A stretch of DNA of 64,000 nt from Limnanthes douglasii subsp. nivea (GCA_036936605.1 JAUPFV010000003.1:148708997-148772996); one strand, 5' to 3'. Counted from the stretch's first letter, positions 11,237 through 22,700 are shown. Notes: a model not told the origin generated them from the letters alone. Program-made: numbers and translations.

Positions 11237-12228
11237 TGGTTGACAGGTTTTCTAAGATAGCCCACTTCATTGCCTGCAAGAAAACCACAGATGCTGTGAA
11301 TGTTGCTAATTTATACTTTCGTGAGGTCTACCGCTTACATGGTCTTCCTTTGAATATCGTTTCTGATCGTGATACGCGGTTTGTGGGGCATTTTTAGAGG
11401 AGTTTGTGGCGCCTCACAAACACGAAGCTGAGTTTTAGCAGCGCATATCACCCGCAAACAGACGGCCAAACCGAGGTAACTAATCGAACGTTAGGAAACA
11501 TGTTACGCACAGAGGTCTCTGAGAACTTGAAAGCATGGGATTCCCGCCTTTATCATGTTGAGTTCACCTACAACAGGCACCACAAGCGCAGTACTGGGTA
11601 TAGTCCCTTCATGGTAGTCTATGGTTATAACCCACGGGGTCCTATGGACTTAGCTTTTCCAACACTTGATAAGGTTCCAGCTAAGGTCGAGGACGTCATT
11701 GCTGATCTATGGGAGATCCATGAGAACACCCGCAAACACCTGGAGGAAACAACACAGAAGTACAAGACTGCCGCAGATAAGAAGCGCCGCCTGCTGGAGT
11801 TTGCAGTGGGAGACTTTGTATGGGCTGTTTTGACCAGGGATCGCTATCCTGCACACGAGTACAACAAGTTGGCTGCAAGGAAGGTGGGTCCGTTTGAAAT
11901 TATTGAAAAGGTTAATCCCAATGCATACAGGTTGAAACTACCCAGCCACATGAAGACCCATAACGTTTTCAACGTGAAGCACCTGGTGCCATTTACCGTT
12001 ACTGCTGAGGATGATGAAGCTGAGAATTCGTGGGCGAATTCTTCCGAAGAAGGGGAGGATGATGTAGTTGCACAAGCCCATGACTATATGGTCGTTTTGG
12101 ACAAACGGAAACAAGCTTTATTTGGGGCTCAGATATCAGAATTAGGCGATGCGACCACTCAAATCGAACGCGTCGAGAAGCCCAACAATTTTCGAAAGCA
12201 TCACAACGTGATGAAGTCTAGGCCCTAA
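11140..12228 (+). pseudogene. pol of element A: integrase core and C-terminal domain, running into the 3' LTR
   Basis: The integrase catalytic core is read in one frame: RSVSMDFVSRLPRT, a TAA at 11209, [26 protein letters not shown], a TAG at 11395, then AYHPQTDGQTEVTNRTL. The D-D-E residues are visible (SMDF, SDRD, QTEV). A GPY/F-type C-terminal module follows (KLAARKVGPFEIIEKVNPNAYRLKLP, HNVFNVKHLVPF) and then an acidic tail. The frame crosses into the 3' LTR at 12060 and ends at 12226-12228, so the last 56 codons are LTR sequence. No clear chromodomain was recognised. Confidence 0.9.
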
Positions 12229-12562
12229 ATTTAGTCGTTTAAACCCTCGTTTTTCTGTTTTAGTAAATTTTCTGCATTTTCCTATTTTTGTTAGATTTTA
12301 TTAAAATACTTATCCAGCTCCAATCGCTTTGAAATTGGGCTGGGCTTTATTTTATTGCATAAGAAAAAAGCTGTAATTTTGGGCTAGGGTTTCGAGCACT
12401 TTTATAAAAGGCTCTCAAACCCTAGTTTTGCCGCAGACTTTGATAAATAAAAAACTGAGATTTTTTTCTCTGAGTCTCTTGTTAGAGCATATATCAACTA
12501 TTTCGTATCTTTCTTCTTGATTTCTACAGCCGAAGATTGTGCTTCGACACCAGTCGCTATCA
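12060..12562 (+). repeat. 3' LTR of element A
   Basis: 503 bp, with TGATGTAG...GCTATCA ends and a TATA-like box at 12403-12410. It is followed directly by ATAAT (12563-12567), matching 7048-7052. The pol coding frame ends inside it. Confidence 0.95.
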
Positions 12563-13780
12563 ATAATGCTATAAAACAATTTCTAGAAGTATCAATATTA
12601 GCAGCTTCATTTGTGAAAATGAGCAAGTCGTCTATGAAAGCTAAATATGGTATTATCATAGCTCTTATAAACCTGAAAATCAATCATTTCCTTGATTCAA
12701 ACATACTTTTCATACCCATTATCAGATACTCTTTAGCAATGATAAATAGGCTAGGGGATATAGGATCCATTTTCCTAATTCCATTAGAAGATTTGAAATA
12801 TATTTTAGCCTCACCATTCATTATTATAGAGTAGAAAACTTGATTAATTGTGTTGTGAATTTTGTCAATGAAACTCTTACTAAAACCAAATTGTTCCATT
12901 ATCTTTAAGATAAACTTGTGATACATTCTCTCAAACACCCTAGAAATTATCATGAATGTGCCTTCAATACAAAGACACCTTGTTCATCCGAGATAACTTT
13001 AGGGAGAACCAGAGATAACCTATTGTTTATGCCTTTATAAATTATTCTATTCAATATTGTGCATAGACTAATCGGAATGTATTCATTCCAGGTTTGAGGA
13101 CTAATTACCCTAGGGATCAAGCATATAACAGTAGCAATATACCTTTTGGAACTGCATGCCCATTGAAGAAATCATTGATTGCTGCACAGAGATATGTCTT
13201 AATAATTCTCCATCAAGTCGTTGAATCCATCAATACCAGTTGCACTTGATGGATTTAGGTCTTTGATCACCTTATGAATCTCTCTTTCATTAAGTAACTC
13301 CATTAGCATTTTATTTTCTTCCTCAATAATAAGTTTAGGAATGTGACTCAGTAGTTCTTCATCCATATTTTGATTCATCTGACTAGTAAGAATAGCTTTA
13401 AAATGTGTTTTTACTAAATTTCCCAATAAATCATAATCCTGAATCCAGTCATTTTCATCCTTCAGGCCTAATATTTGATTCATTATCCTTTCCTTTTTAA
13501 CACAGTTATGGTATAAGGATGTATTTCTATCTCCATCTTTAATCCAAACTGTGTTACATTTTTTCTGCCAATAAAGCTCTTCGCTCTTTAGAAGTTGAAG
13601 GTAAACAGCCTGACCTTTAGCCAAGTTGATTTTTATCTTCCATATTTTTAGTCTCTTCAAACCTTTTTTCAAGATCTTTGGCTTCTTCTTCATCTTGTAG
13701 AACATAATCAAATATGTTCCTGAAATTCTCTCAGTTCCATCTTTTTAGTATATATTTCAATCTTCTTGAATTTCTATGTG
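12563..13780 (-). pseudogene. LINE (L1-type) reverse transcriptase, N-terminal half
   Basis: Read on the minus strand, the region before the RT core includes LQLLKSEELYWQKKCNTVWIKDGDRNTSLYH and IKDLNPSSATGIDGF (the PGPDGF-type block) at 13199-13711. Next come blocks like CLIPRVISPQTWNEYIPISLC (about 13040-13140), FERMYHKFILKIMEQFGFSKSFI and NGIRKMDPISPSLFIIA (12684-12953). The catalytic region reads YLAFIDDLLIFTNEA at about 12610-12660, FIDD where the family has F-A-D-D. The frame then meets element A and resumes beyond 7052. The endonuclease and ORF1 are missing, so this is a 5'-truncated or rearranged copy with several stops. Confidence 0.8.
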
Positions 13781-14710
13781 ATCAAGAACTAGTTCTTTAA
13801 TGGTAGCTTTAACAATTTTCGCATATGTTTTGACTGAGTTGATTGATATTTATTTATCATTGTTTGTTAAGTCATATATAGAATTGACTCTTAGATCAAA
13901 ATTCTGATTATTACTGGTTTGATTAGCATTTCTTTTGATATTGTGATCTCGTCTGTTTTTTGGCATGTCTAGAAATTCTTCCTCCTGCTTTTACTTTTCC
14001 AAATAATCATGTGTTAAAGTTTTGTTATTCTGTAACAAATCTTGTGATGTAGTCTAATTAGTTTCCATTTTAGATTATCTATGCAGCCTTTAGAAAAAAC
14101 TTCTTGAATCTATTATCTTTTGCACTGGCAATTGTTCTTGATTTCCAGGCTCTGCTTTTGAGGCATATCCTTAAATCAATGAACCTATATATATATCATT
14201 CGTTTTTTCTTAAACTGTAATACATCACCATTTATTTTATAGCAATCTACGATTTACATAAAGCACATAATTAACTGCATATCTTATTCAAGATCATCTT
14301 TATTAGTTTCAAAAAAAATTAAATAGTTTAGCGTGTCTATTATATTATCATCATTCTAAATATGTGGACTCTCAAATAATCCATGACATTGTACAATCAT
14401 CTTCTCAGTCGAATAACCCTATCATACATATATCACTCGATAATTTTACATCGTGGTTTGTCAGTGCACTAATCGCAGGATACTCTGCTCTCTATCTGTT
14501 TTCCACCGAAATTGACATTAGTCATAATATTTTAGTCAGTCAATCATGTTGTTCTAATTTCGAATATTTTGACCCTCAAATAATCTTGATCACGACACAC
14601 ATCTGACAGTTTTCTCATGGGACAAATTCCGAGGTGCATTTACCATCGGAAAATTTCACAACGTAGTGTACTAGTGCACTAACTGTATGATACTTTTACC
14701 TTTAACCTTT
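13781..14710. other. AT-rich stretch with dispersed repeat similarity
   Basis: Upstream of the LINE there is no recognisable endonuclease. 14266-14490 repeats the sequence at 1318-1520, and a shorter match lies near 14660. Nothing else was identified. Confidence 0.4.
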
Positions 14711-14955
14711 CAATGTTCGGCTTGTGTTGGCATGATCAGACAATGCAATATGACTTGTGTTGGTTTGGTCAAATAGTACATTATAATACGTGTTTGCATG
14801 GTTACATGATGCAGTATGTCCTCTGTTGGTCGAGTCAAATAGTGAAATGTTACCTAGTCAAATGGTGCATTGTGGTCCGTGTTGGTTTGGGCACATGGTG
14901 TAGTGTGTTCCATGTTGACATGGTCAAATGGTGCAATATAACATGTACATGTTCA

Positions 14956-15383
14956 GGATTTGAACAATATATCGTCCTTGGACTATCACGTTTGGTGACA
15001 GATAGTCTCTTGACTTTCAAAAGTCCGTTGGTAGTCCCTGGACTATCAGCTTTGGATAAAGTTAGTCCACCAGATTCTTTGATTCATGTGAACCTGCCAC
15101 CTGTCACTATAGTCATCGAAATTTTGTATCACCACTGGTCCCTTAACTTTAGGTTATAGGTTGTAGACTACATTTTGGCTTTGACCTAAAGTTAAGGGAC
15201 CAGTGGTGATACAAAATTCTAGTGACTATGGTGGCAGATTATAGGTTCACAGGAATCAAAAGATCAGGTGGACTAACTTTATCCAAAGCTGATAGTCCAG
15301 GGACTACCAAATGACTTTTGAAAGATAAGGGACTATATGTCAGCAAATGTAATAGTCTAGGGATGATATACTGTTCAAAACCT
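14956..15383. mobile_element. Foldback MITE with about 205-bp arms (Mutator-type 9-bp duplication)
   Basis: The left arm (ggatttgaacaatatatcgtcc ... gtcccttaactttagg) is repeated in reverse complement from about 15178 to 15383, leaving only a short loop. The RNA or single strand would form a long hairpin. Flanking 9-mers acatgttca (14947-14955) and acatggtca (15384-15392) match at 8 of 9 positions, which fits a Mutator-type duplication. A relative with the same inner sequence (ggactttcaaaagtccgttgg, ggataaagttagtc) is at 53320-53729. No protein is encoded. Confidence 0.8.
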
Positions 15384-15408
15384 ACATGGTCATAAAGTAA
15401 CGTTTTAT

Positions 15409-15719
15409 GAATTTTCTGCATTTTCCTATTTTTTTGGATTTTATTAAAATACTTAACCAGCTCCAATCGTTTTGAAATTGGGCTGGACTTTATTTTATTG
15501 CATAAGAAAAAAGTTGTAATTATAGACTAGAGTTTCGAGCACTTTTTATTAAAGGCTCTCAAACCCTAGTTTTGCCTCGGACTTTTTTGAATAGAATTTA
15601 ATTATATCTGAAGTCTCTTTTACTCTGACCTAGAGTTAGAGCTATCTATCTTTCTGTTTTTCGTCCTTCTTTCTTTGTATTTTCTGCCGTCTGTTCCATC
15701 TCGTAGCTTGGCGCTATCA
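15409..15719 (+). repeat. Truncated LTR related to element A
   Basis: This segment aligns with the right half of the element A LTR: tctgcattttcctattttt, ccagctccaatcg, attgcataagaaaaaag, gctctcaaaccctagttttgcc, and the end cgctatca at 15712-15719. It is clearly more diverged than the two LTRs of element A are from each other. The left part is missing, and the sequence after CA lacks the primer site, so this is a fragment, probably a truncated solo LTR. Confidence 0.75.
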
Positions 15720-16310
15720 CTTGAGTAGCTTGATTTAAATAGTTTGTGTGGCATAGTTTAATGGTAGAGTGTTGCTTGCATTATGCCTTGCCAAATTATA
15801 CAATATGACCAGCCTTGATTTGGTCAAAAAGGTTTATTATAATATTTTATCCTAACCGAATGGTGGTGTGTAATTTATGTTGGTTATGTCAAGATAAAAC
15901 ATGGCGTACATTGACCATCACATGCTGACATATGTTGAACCTAACACATAATGTGTTGTGATATGTGTTAGCTTGGTCAAATGATATGGATTTGCATTGA
16001 TTGTTTGATGGTGCATAGCGATCTATGTTGTCTAATGAAATAATACATTGCAGCATATATTGGCCTGGTCAGATTGTGCAATGTAACCAAACATATATGC
16101 CATAGTACACCATCTCACTGCACAACAAATATTGCATTGTATTATCTGATCTGCTAGACACATGCCACACTGTCTCACCATACCAACAAATGTTGCATTG
16201 CAGTAACTGATTTGCTAGACACATAGCACACTGGTCCATCAAACACAGACCACACTGGTACATCAAACCAAACCATCATATGCCATAGTAAGACATCCAA
16301 CCAAACACAG

Positions 16311-16785
16311 ACCCAATTGCATTATATGACAACCCAGATCTAGCTTTTAATTAAAACTAAAATTAGTGTTTTCAGTCAATGATATTTTAAATCCACCCAA
16401 ACACAACACAAAAAATAAAATATTGGCTTTGAGTAATGTACTTCTATCGAACTCATTAACAAGCCTAAGCTGAAACTGACGGCCCTAAATTCTATACATT
16501 GTGAGAAAAAAAAAATTATCAAACAGCAGATTTTTATATGTTGAACAAAGTAAATAACTTAAGAATAAAATCTTTTAGAAAAATAATAAACTCAAATTGA
16601 TAAAGCGTCCTCTTCGCACCCTTTACATATATCCCCATATGTACATATATATATCACTAATTCCGAGGCTATTGACATACCATCCACAAAACTTGGTATC
16701 TTATAGAACATGCTACTAATATCTTACACTTATGAACATACAATTTCAGAAATAGACCTGAGACTTTGAGTAACTCGCTGGTTTA
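16311..16785. other. 3' flank of the DUF829 gene
   Basis: AT-rich sequence next to the stop codon of the gene at 16786. It probably contains the 3' UTR and poly(A) site, but no clear signal can be chosen by eye. Nothing else was recognised. Confidence 0.35.
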
Positions 16786-19700
16786 TCAAAGTCTTGAGCG
16801 GAATTTCTGTTTCAGAACACAAAGAGGTGAACGCCTGCGAGCTCCAGTCGTAGTTGATCCACCGAATCTGACATCCCAACCCTCAACATTCTTAGGGACA
16901 CAGGAATCAAACAAGACTTGACCGAGAACACTATTAGCATTGATGCTTGGCTGCTGAGTCAGCAGACAGATCGGTCTCTCTTTTTGTTCGCTGTGCAAGG
17001 ATGTAGACTCTGAACAGCTTTGATACTCTGCTGAACTTGGCAAGAAAAAGTGGTCACCAGGTCCTTGAGCAACCCTTCTTAAGCTTTGGTTAGAATTTAC
17101 TGCCACCTCCTGGAGGTTGCATATTAGCTCCGAGATCTCGTCATGCATAGCAGCTCTCTCTCCTAGTTGTATAATTTTATGGGAATAAACTGAACTTGCC
17201 TTTTCTAGCATATTGCTCACAGCAGCCCTGTATTGGATCGGATAATGGTTGTAGTGCCCTATGAGAAGCAGAAATATCGTTGATTTAGTTGCAAGTATCC
17301 ATAGAGATGTCACAATTATAACGCCAAGATATGAGTGAAAGCAGTGTAAGTCAAATCACGTGCTGATCTATTTATTTTTTAAATAAACGGCTCTCTAACA
17401 TACATAAACGTCTCAAATTATCCCCTTCACTGGAGGCATTATTTGAGACAAAGTCACCAGTCCAGGGGTGATTTAACACCAAAATTAGAAATCAGAGTGG
17501 GTGATTTGAGAAAGAGTAATAGTCAGAGGTGGTAGTTGGTAGTTGGCAATGTGGGGGGATGGTATTTCATCACTGTTAAGGTCTCTTTGCTTTAATAAGT
17601 TCATATGGTTCAAGATGTGAAACATATGTATGTATATATACAAGTATTATTTAAGTTTACCCCTCTAAAATGATTTATTCATCTACCTGATTAAAAAGCT
17701 CTTTTATAACCAAGTAATAATCTGCAAGACAAATATGGAGTTGAGACAAACCTATATGAGGAGAGCTATTCCACTTTACAACCTTAACATCACCTCCAAA
17801 GTCTTGCAAGTGTTGTGCAAACCTGCAGATAACCTGATGAGGTGCCAGATCATCGTTCTCTGAGAATAAAAGCAGATATGGAGCTTCGCATTCCTATCGA
17901 AGGAATGAGATTGGAAATTTAGTCAGTGGATAACTACCATACTATAAATACCTGAAACAGTATATATATAGAAGGTTAAAACTCACAACTGAGGAGTAAA
18001 GAGCCCGCCAGTATTCAACACATTGAGATTCAAAGCTGGTAAGATATAAGCCATCCAGAGTAGAAGCAATTCCTTTTGCTACCCAAGAAACTACTTTTAA
18101 CGGTCCGGACATTTTCTGTATGGTGGAGTGTACAGCAAATTGGGCATTGAAATGACTTGCTAAATCCAGTGGACCAGAATCGTAAATATGTCCAGCAATA
18201 CAACTTCTAACCAATTGACACTCAGCCTTGAATAAATCAAAATTTAAAAAATAAAGTAATCTTAGAATTGTGTCTAGTACAGAATAAATATTGTAGAGAA
18301 TTCTCATGACTAAATCAAAAAAAAAAATTAAAACAAAGTCATACCGGAGTCAGACGAGTTTCACATATTCCTTGAAGAATCTGCATCACATATTGTTACA
18401 TTATTTCTCTAGCCACGGTTTAAACATCATATATAAACTAGATTTTCTTTCCATAAGTAATGTTGTAAGCCTTGTCCTGCTTGCCTTTCAGTTTTTAGGA
18501 ACTTCATAAACAGAGCCAAAGCTAATACTCCTGAGTCATGACTATAGTGTCTATAGTGGATTTGGTAGTCTAAGAGCTAATATTATGCACGCTCTTGGAA
18601 GAATTAAAATATAAGATAAAAAAACCTTTTAAATTTATTCTTGTGACACGTTGAATATAAACTGTGTATAAAATTGTGAGGCAAAGTTGGGCTATGAAAA
18701 TCTCAGAAAACAAAAAAAAAAATTCACGTAAAACTTCGTTGCAATGACATTTCTCAAAAAGCTGCCTCTGGGTGTATATGCTCGTGTTGTAAAAACCAAA
18801 CACATACACTTTTAGCTTTTGAAGATCAACGTCCATCACAAAGTTTTAGCTGGACAGGGTTTAAGAACTCAACTTCTAACCTTTTAACTTGAGTAAGTTT
18901 ACCTGGAAGACCTTATACATGCAGGCTTTTGGACCACCAGAGAAAGCAACGAAGACAACAGGAGATGGTCGTATCTTCAGCTCCTGCACGAAGCATATAA
19001 ATTTTAAGAACCGACTTATTTGACTGTAGTCCCTCGCAAAAGATTAAGGAAATGGCTTCCTAAAACCATTGATAAGAGTGCACGTTGTGAAACAAAAACT
19101 GACCTAATTTTATTTGAAGTCCTAAAATATCAGTACCAGTTTGTTTACTTATAACTCATATTAGCTTTTACTGATCTTTCAATAATCATTGATCCAGTAA
19201 ATATGGATAGCTAGCTTTATAGACGTAAAACTCACCTCAACAAGCTCACCGAGTAAAAAGCATGCAAGAGATGCAGCCAGATCAGGATGAAACCTGCACA
19301 GATCGCAAAGAAAGAGTTTTTCAACATTTATGGAATATTTACAAGAATAAAGATACAATAATATATGTGTTTCTCCAGGTCAAAGAAAGATTTGCTTCTA
19401 ATTTGTAGCTACTCTTTCCCTTTTATCCAAGCTTGCAAATTATTTTCCCGTTTTGTTATAGATTTGTACACCTTAGCATACATATCCAACCGATTATCAA
19501 TCTTGCAGCTTCCTTAACCTACCTCCTCGTATTTAATCATTTGCAGTACTGGAACACAAAGGTAAATAGAAAAGGCTGCATGTAAGTTTGAGATCATATC
19601 TAAATCTAGGTCCCTAATAGTTCCATCTATCACCTTCAGTTCCCACTGACGCAAAACCTACCAGTGATTCCTTCTTCACATGTGCAACAAAATATCATGA

Positions 19701-20211
19701 GCACTCCTAGAGTAATTAGGTTCTTGCAAATACAGCCTAGTTTCAGACAACCTATATATAATCAGAGCATAGATTTTCTTCAAACAGATGGAATTTAATG
19801 TCTGTTCAGATGACTAACAAAACCTAATGAATTACCACTTCAATCCAAAATCAAATATCTAAAGAAATGAAATCTCCGTGAGCAGATTAGTGAAAATTCA
19901 ACTACACAAACTACTAAGCTACTTTAAGCTGAATCGAAATAGCTTCCGAACTCATATAGTACTCTACCTCTATCGAAAGATATACAGCAATAGAAAACGA
20001 AGAAATCGCTAGTAGTGACTTACGCTGCGAGGAAATCAGCACGGGAAACAAGTGAATTCCAGCCGAGAGATGAATAGAAATCGACGAAATTGCTCAGCTG
20101 CAGCTCGTGAATGGAGGTCCAAGTGAACAGCACCGCGATGCCTTTGGCATCACCGTCGCCGCCGTCCTCCTTTCTCCTCCCCCAATAAACACTTCCACCA
20201 CCACCTATCAT
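16786..20211 (-). CDS. DUF829/TMEM53-family protein (predicted alpha/beta hydrolase), seven exons
   Basis: My exon model on the minus strand is 20024-20211, 19236-19293, 18903-18983, 18345-18380, 17987-18226, 17752-17893 and 16786-17258, giving 406 codons including stop. All junctions are GT-AG and join in frame. The N-terminal part KGIAVLFTWTSIHELQLSNFVDFYSSLGWNSLV is the typical start of the DUF829 (PF05705, TMEM53-like) fold. A putative nucleophile elbow VVFVAFSGGPKACMYKVF is in exon 3, a candidate acid in FSENDDLAP in exon 6, and a candidate histidine in SSPHIGHYNHYP across exons 6 and 7. Family members are predicted hydrolases, often membrane-associated, with unknown substrates in plants. 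The C-terminus is serine-rich and not conserved. The start ATG at 20211 is the first good one and follows a CT-rich leader. The gene appears intact. Confidence 0.88.
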
Positions 20212-20340
20212 CGTTGCTGTTTTTCAAGTACTTCGATTGAAATTAATCGTACGACGATTCATTTTCGTGGTTTTCTGAGTTTGGTCTCTCTCTCTCTCCT
20301 CTATCTCTCTCTTGTTTGTTGTGCGTAGGGACAGGATCTC
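20212..20340 (-). promoter_or_regulatory. 5' UTR/proximal promoter of the DUF829 gene, pyrimidine/purine-biased
   Basis: Upstream of the ATG the plus strand reads ggtctctctctctctcctc (about 20282-20300), a GA-rich tract on the coding strand. Such tracts are common in plant leaders and core promoters. No TATA box can be assigned with confidence. Confidence 0.35.
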
Positions 20341-20880
20341 TGGGTTGTGGTGATTATCCCCAGAAGATACCACGTCAGATCCAGCAGTAAAAGACATGCT
20401 TATCTAAAAAGTCCCTTTAGTCCTTCTTGTAAAATTCATCGATTGGTTGGTTGGTTTTGATGTAATCAAATAATGATCGTATATTGTTATTTTAATTTAT
20501 TTTAATATAAATTAGGACTTTTGGTAAGCGATCGTATGGTTTAGTTTCCATATTTACTGGTATTTAATATTCAGTAATTTAATATTGTAAATATCGTTAT
20601 AACTATATGTTTTTTTTTTCTAACTATAACTTTCTTTTTTGTATTTTTTTCGATTTTCATAATAACTCAATATATTTTTAGTACTTTTATTAAAAACTCT
20701 ATTTATTTATTTTCATGATTTGATTTTTATTAATCAGTATTTTTAATTGAAATTGGCATTTAGACCGAAATGTGTTTCTAAACTAAGGATTGTTTTGAAA
20801 AAGAAAACGATTGAGTGTTTTCAAATAAATTTTACTGTATTTCTATGTTTCTGCGTTTTTATGGTAAATATGTTCCATGT
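20341..20880. other. AT-rich intergenic stretch
   Basis: Upstream of the DUF829 gene. No gene or element ends were recognised. Confidence 0.35.
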
Positions 20881-21330
20881 CCCATGTTTCGCATATAGCA
20901 ATGCTAGATGCGAGACCAGTCATGTCCAACGTCTCACATCTATTATGTAATTTTGTTAGATGTGAGACCAATGTAAAAAATAGATGATAGATACGGGACC
21001 AGTGATATATGCGAGATATTGTTGAATATTTTTGGATAGACACATCGCGAGTTATAGATGCTAGACACGAGATATTGTATAATGTTTTTGAGATAGGTGT
21101 CGAACGGGTGATTGATTCGAGATATTATAAAATATTTTTTAAGATAGAAGTGGGACTAGTGATAAATGCAAGACATTATAAAATATTTTTTAGATAAATG
21201 TAGGATCAGTGCTAGATACGAGACATTGTAACATATGTGTTAGATAGAAATGTCGGTCCAGTGTAATATTACAAATTTTAGATGATAGATGTGAGACCAA
21301 AAATACGAAACTCGAGACCAATGTTAATCA
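20881..21330. repeat. Degenerate minisatellite, unit about 55-60 bp
   Basis: A diverged unit of the form agatgcgagac(c)agtgatagatgcgagacattgtaaaatatttttagat is repeated about seven to eight times. It is visible at the repeated words gagacca, cgagatatt and aaaatattttt. The open frames across it are repeat artefacts. Confidence 0.6.
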
Positions 21331-22038
21331 GGCTCGCAAAAAATATTATTCATGGGTCTAGTTTTGCTCGTCTTAAAAATAAAAAACCAATAGTATTTAT
21401 AAAAAAAATATGAGTTATGGTTTGAAAGATACGGACTTCTGAAAAAAAAAACACAAAAAACAAATGAAATAGAATGTGCATGTGTTTTATGATTATATAT
21501 CGAATGATATTTCGGGTATAGAATATATTAAAATAGTTGGGTCTTAAATAGTAACTTACCCTTAAATAAATACTAAATATTTGGAGCATACCTTGAAGAG
21601 AGGGGCGTGAAATCTAAACCAACTATACCACAGTTTGGAGAAAAAAACTTTGAGAAGTCTACAAGTATAACTCAAGTATAATGGGCATGAAAGATTTCAT
21701 AATTGTAGTTAATACTTATCATACGTCAGTGAGTGAGAATCAAAAGATTGGTCTGACTCGATAAGCAGTTGTTTGAAAGGCCACTAGCTAGTAGGGTAAT
21801 TGGTACAAATAGAAAGAACTAAAAAGTAAAATATAACGCCAAGCTTGGTATCTAAGAGTGCATAAAATCACACCCCAGCAGCAAAGCTCACCCCAACTGT
21901 TGTAATCCTAAAAAGAAAGCATGTGGAGAACACAACAAACCAAAATTAGGGTTGTTTAAGAAAATGAAGATCAAGCAAACCAGCAAACTTTAGTGTCAAA
22001 GAATTTGAACCAAATTCAATAAGCATAAGATGAGAAAC
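21331..22038. other. Intergenic stretch without recognised features
   Basis: No gene or element was identified up to the start of the old LTR at 22039. Confidence 0.35.
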
Positions 22039-22356
22039 TGATGTAGGCGAGACGGTCAACAGTTATACAATTGTTTTGGTACTCAAATTGAACGTTTCGA
22101 CGAGCCCAACAATTGTCAAAACGTGACTATATCACGAAATATGGACCTCAAACCCTACTGTTTAGGGTCCCAAAACCCTACTTTACTGTTTTTTTTATTT
22201 TATTTTATTTTATTTTAGAATTAGTATTTTGAATAGTGAATCAAATCTGATTGCATTCAGATTTTATTTGATTTTTATTTTTAAGTATATTTTTTTAGAG
22301 TTTTGAATGTCAAGCATCTTATACCCTATTTTAGGGTCAGGGTCGCTTTTCACTCT

Positions 22357-22689
22357 CTCTTCTTTCGGGTTTTTTTTCTGGAGAAAACCCTCTTCTTTCG
22401 GTTTTTTTTTGGAGGAAACCCGCATCCGCTACTCAAAGTGCAATTTTTTCTAGAGGGAACCCGCAACCATTTTTTCTGGAGGGAACCCGCAGCCGCTACT
22501 CAAAGTGCAATGAGTGCGCACAGGGTAAACCTTCAGTCTGACGCAATAGCCTGCAAACAAACGATGGAAGGTAAACCACACAAGGTGACAGGCTCAGCCG
22601 ATAAAGCGTATGTAGAGGGACTCCAACTCATGACCGTTGGTCGCGAGCATGCCATACTCAACCAACTCGGCTACCCATTGGGGCAGTCT
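22357..22689 (-). mobile_element. tRNA-derived SINE (copy 1) with complex tail
   Basis: On the minus strand it begins near a polymerase III A-box-like sequence ggtagccgagttggttgag (about 22660-22678) and a degraded B box (gagttggagtccc). It ends at low coordinates with A-rich tails. Target duplications cttttcactct flank it (22346-22356 and 22690-22700). The body matches copy 2 (34021-34237) over about 200 bp. Instead of one tail it has several partial copies of the SINE 3' end (ggagggaacccgca..) each followed by an A-run between 22357 and 22490. Confidence 0.8.
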
Positions 22690-22695
22690 CTTTTC

Positions 22696-22700
22696 ACTCT
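22696..22700 (+). repeat. 5-bp target duplication of element B (ACTCT), left copy
   Basis: ACTCT precedes the LTR at 22701 and is repeated exactly at 34258-34262. It lies inside the right-hand duplication of SINE copy 1, which gives the insertion order. Confidence 0.9.

Larger units (their letters stand above)
7053..12562 (+). mobile_element. Ty3/gypsy LTR retrotransposon (element A), near full length, inactive
   Basis: This is a complete structure: two LTRs with TG...CA ends, a perfect ATAAT duplication, an initiator-tRNA-Met-type primer site, then gag, protease, reverse transcriptase, RNase H and integrase in the Ty3/gypsy order. It lies in the minus-strand LINE reverse transcriptase, just after the FIDD-containing block, and the LINE frame resumes on the other side. 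The LTRs differ by about 12 substitutions and one 8-bp indel over about 503 aligned bases (my count), roughly 2.4 percent. Coding is broken by stops at 7621, 8114, 8799, 11209 and 11395 and by frame changes near 7895, 10591 and 11140, so the copy cannot move by itself. Confidence 0.95.
14711..16310. repeat. Degenerate tandem/inverted repeat block (foldback-like)
   Basis: From 14711 to about 16080 a loose unit of roughly 45 bp recurs (gtgttggtttggtcaaatggtgcaatatga and variants). From about 16081 to 16310 the same unit appears in opposite orientation (caacaaatgttgcattgcagtaactgatttgctagacacat and variants). The two parts could pair as a large imperfect foldback. The block has been interrupted by the element at 14956-15383 and the LTR fragment at 15409-15719. 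Open frames across it are repeat artefacts. Confidence 0.55.

Noticed and set aside
15749..15800. tRNA-like sequence gtgtggcatagtttaatggtagagtg
   Set aside because: It has an A-box-like stretch, but no B box (ggttcgaatcc type), T arm or acceptor pairing follows. It lies in a degenerate repeat block.
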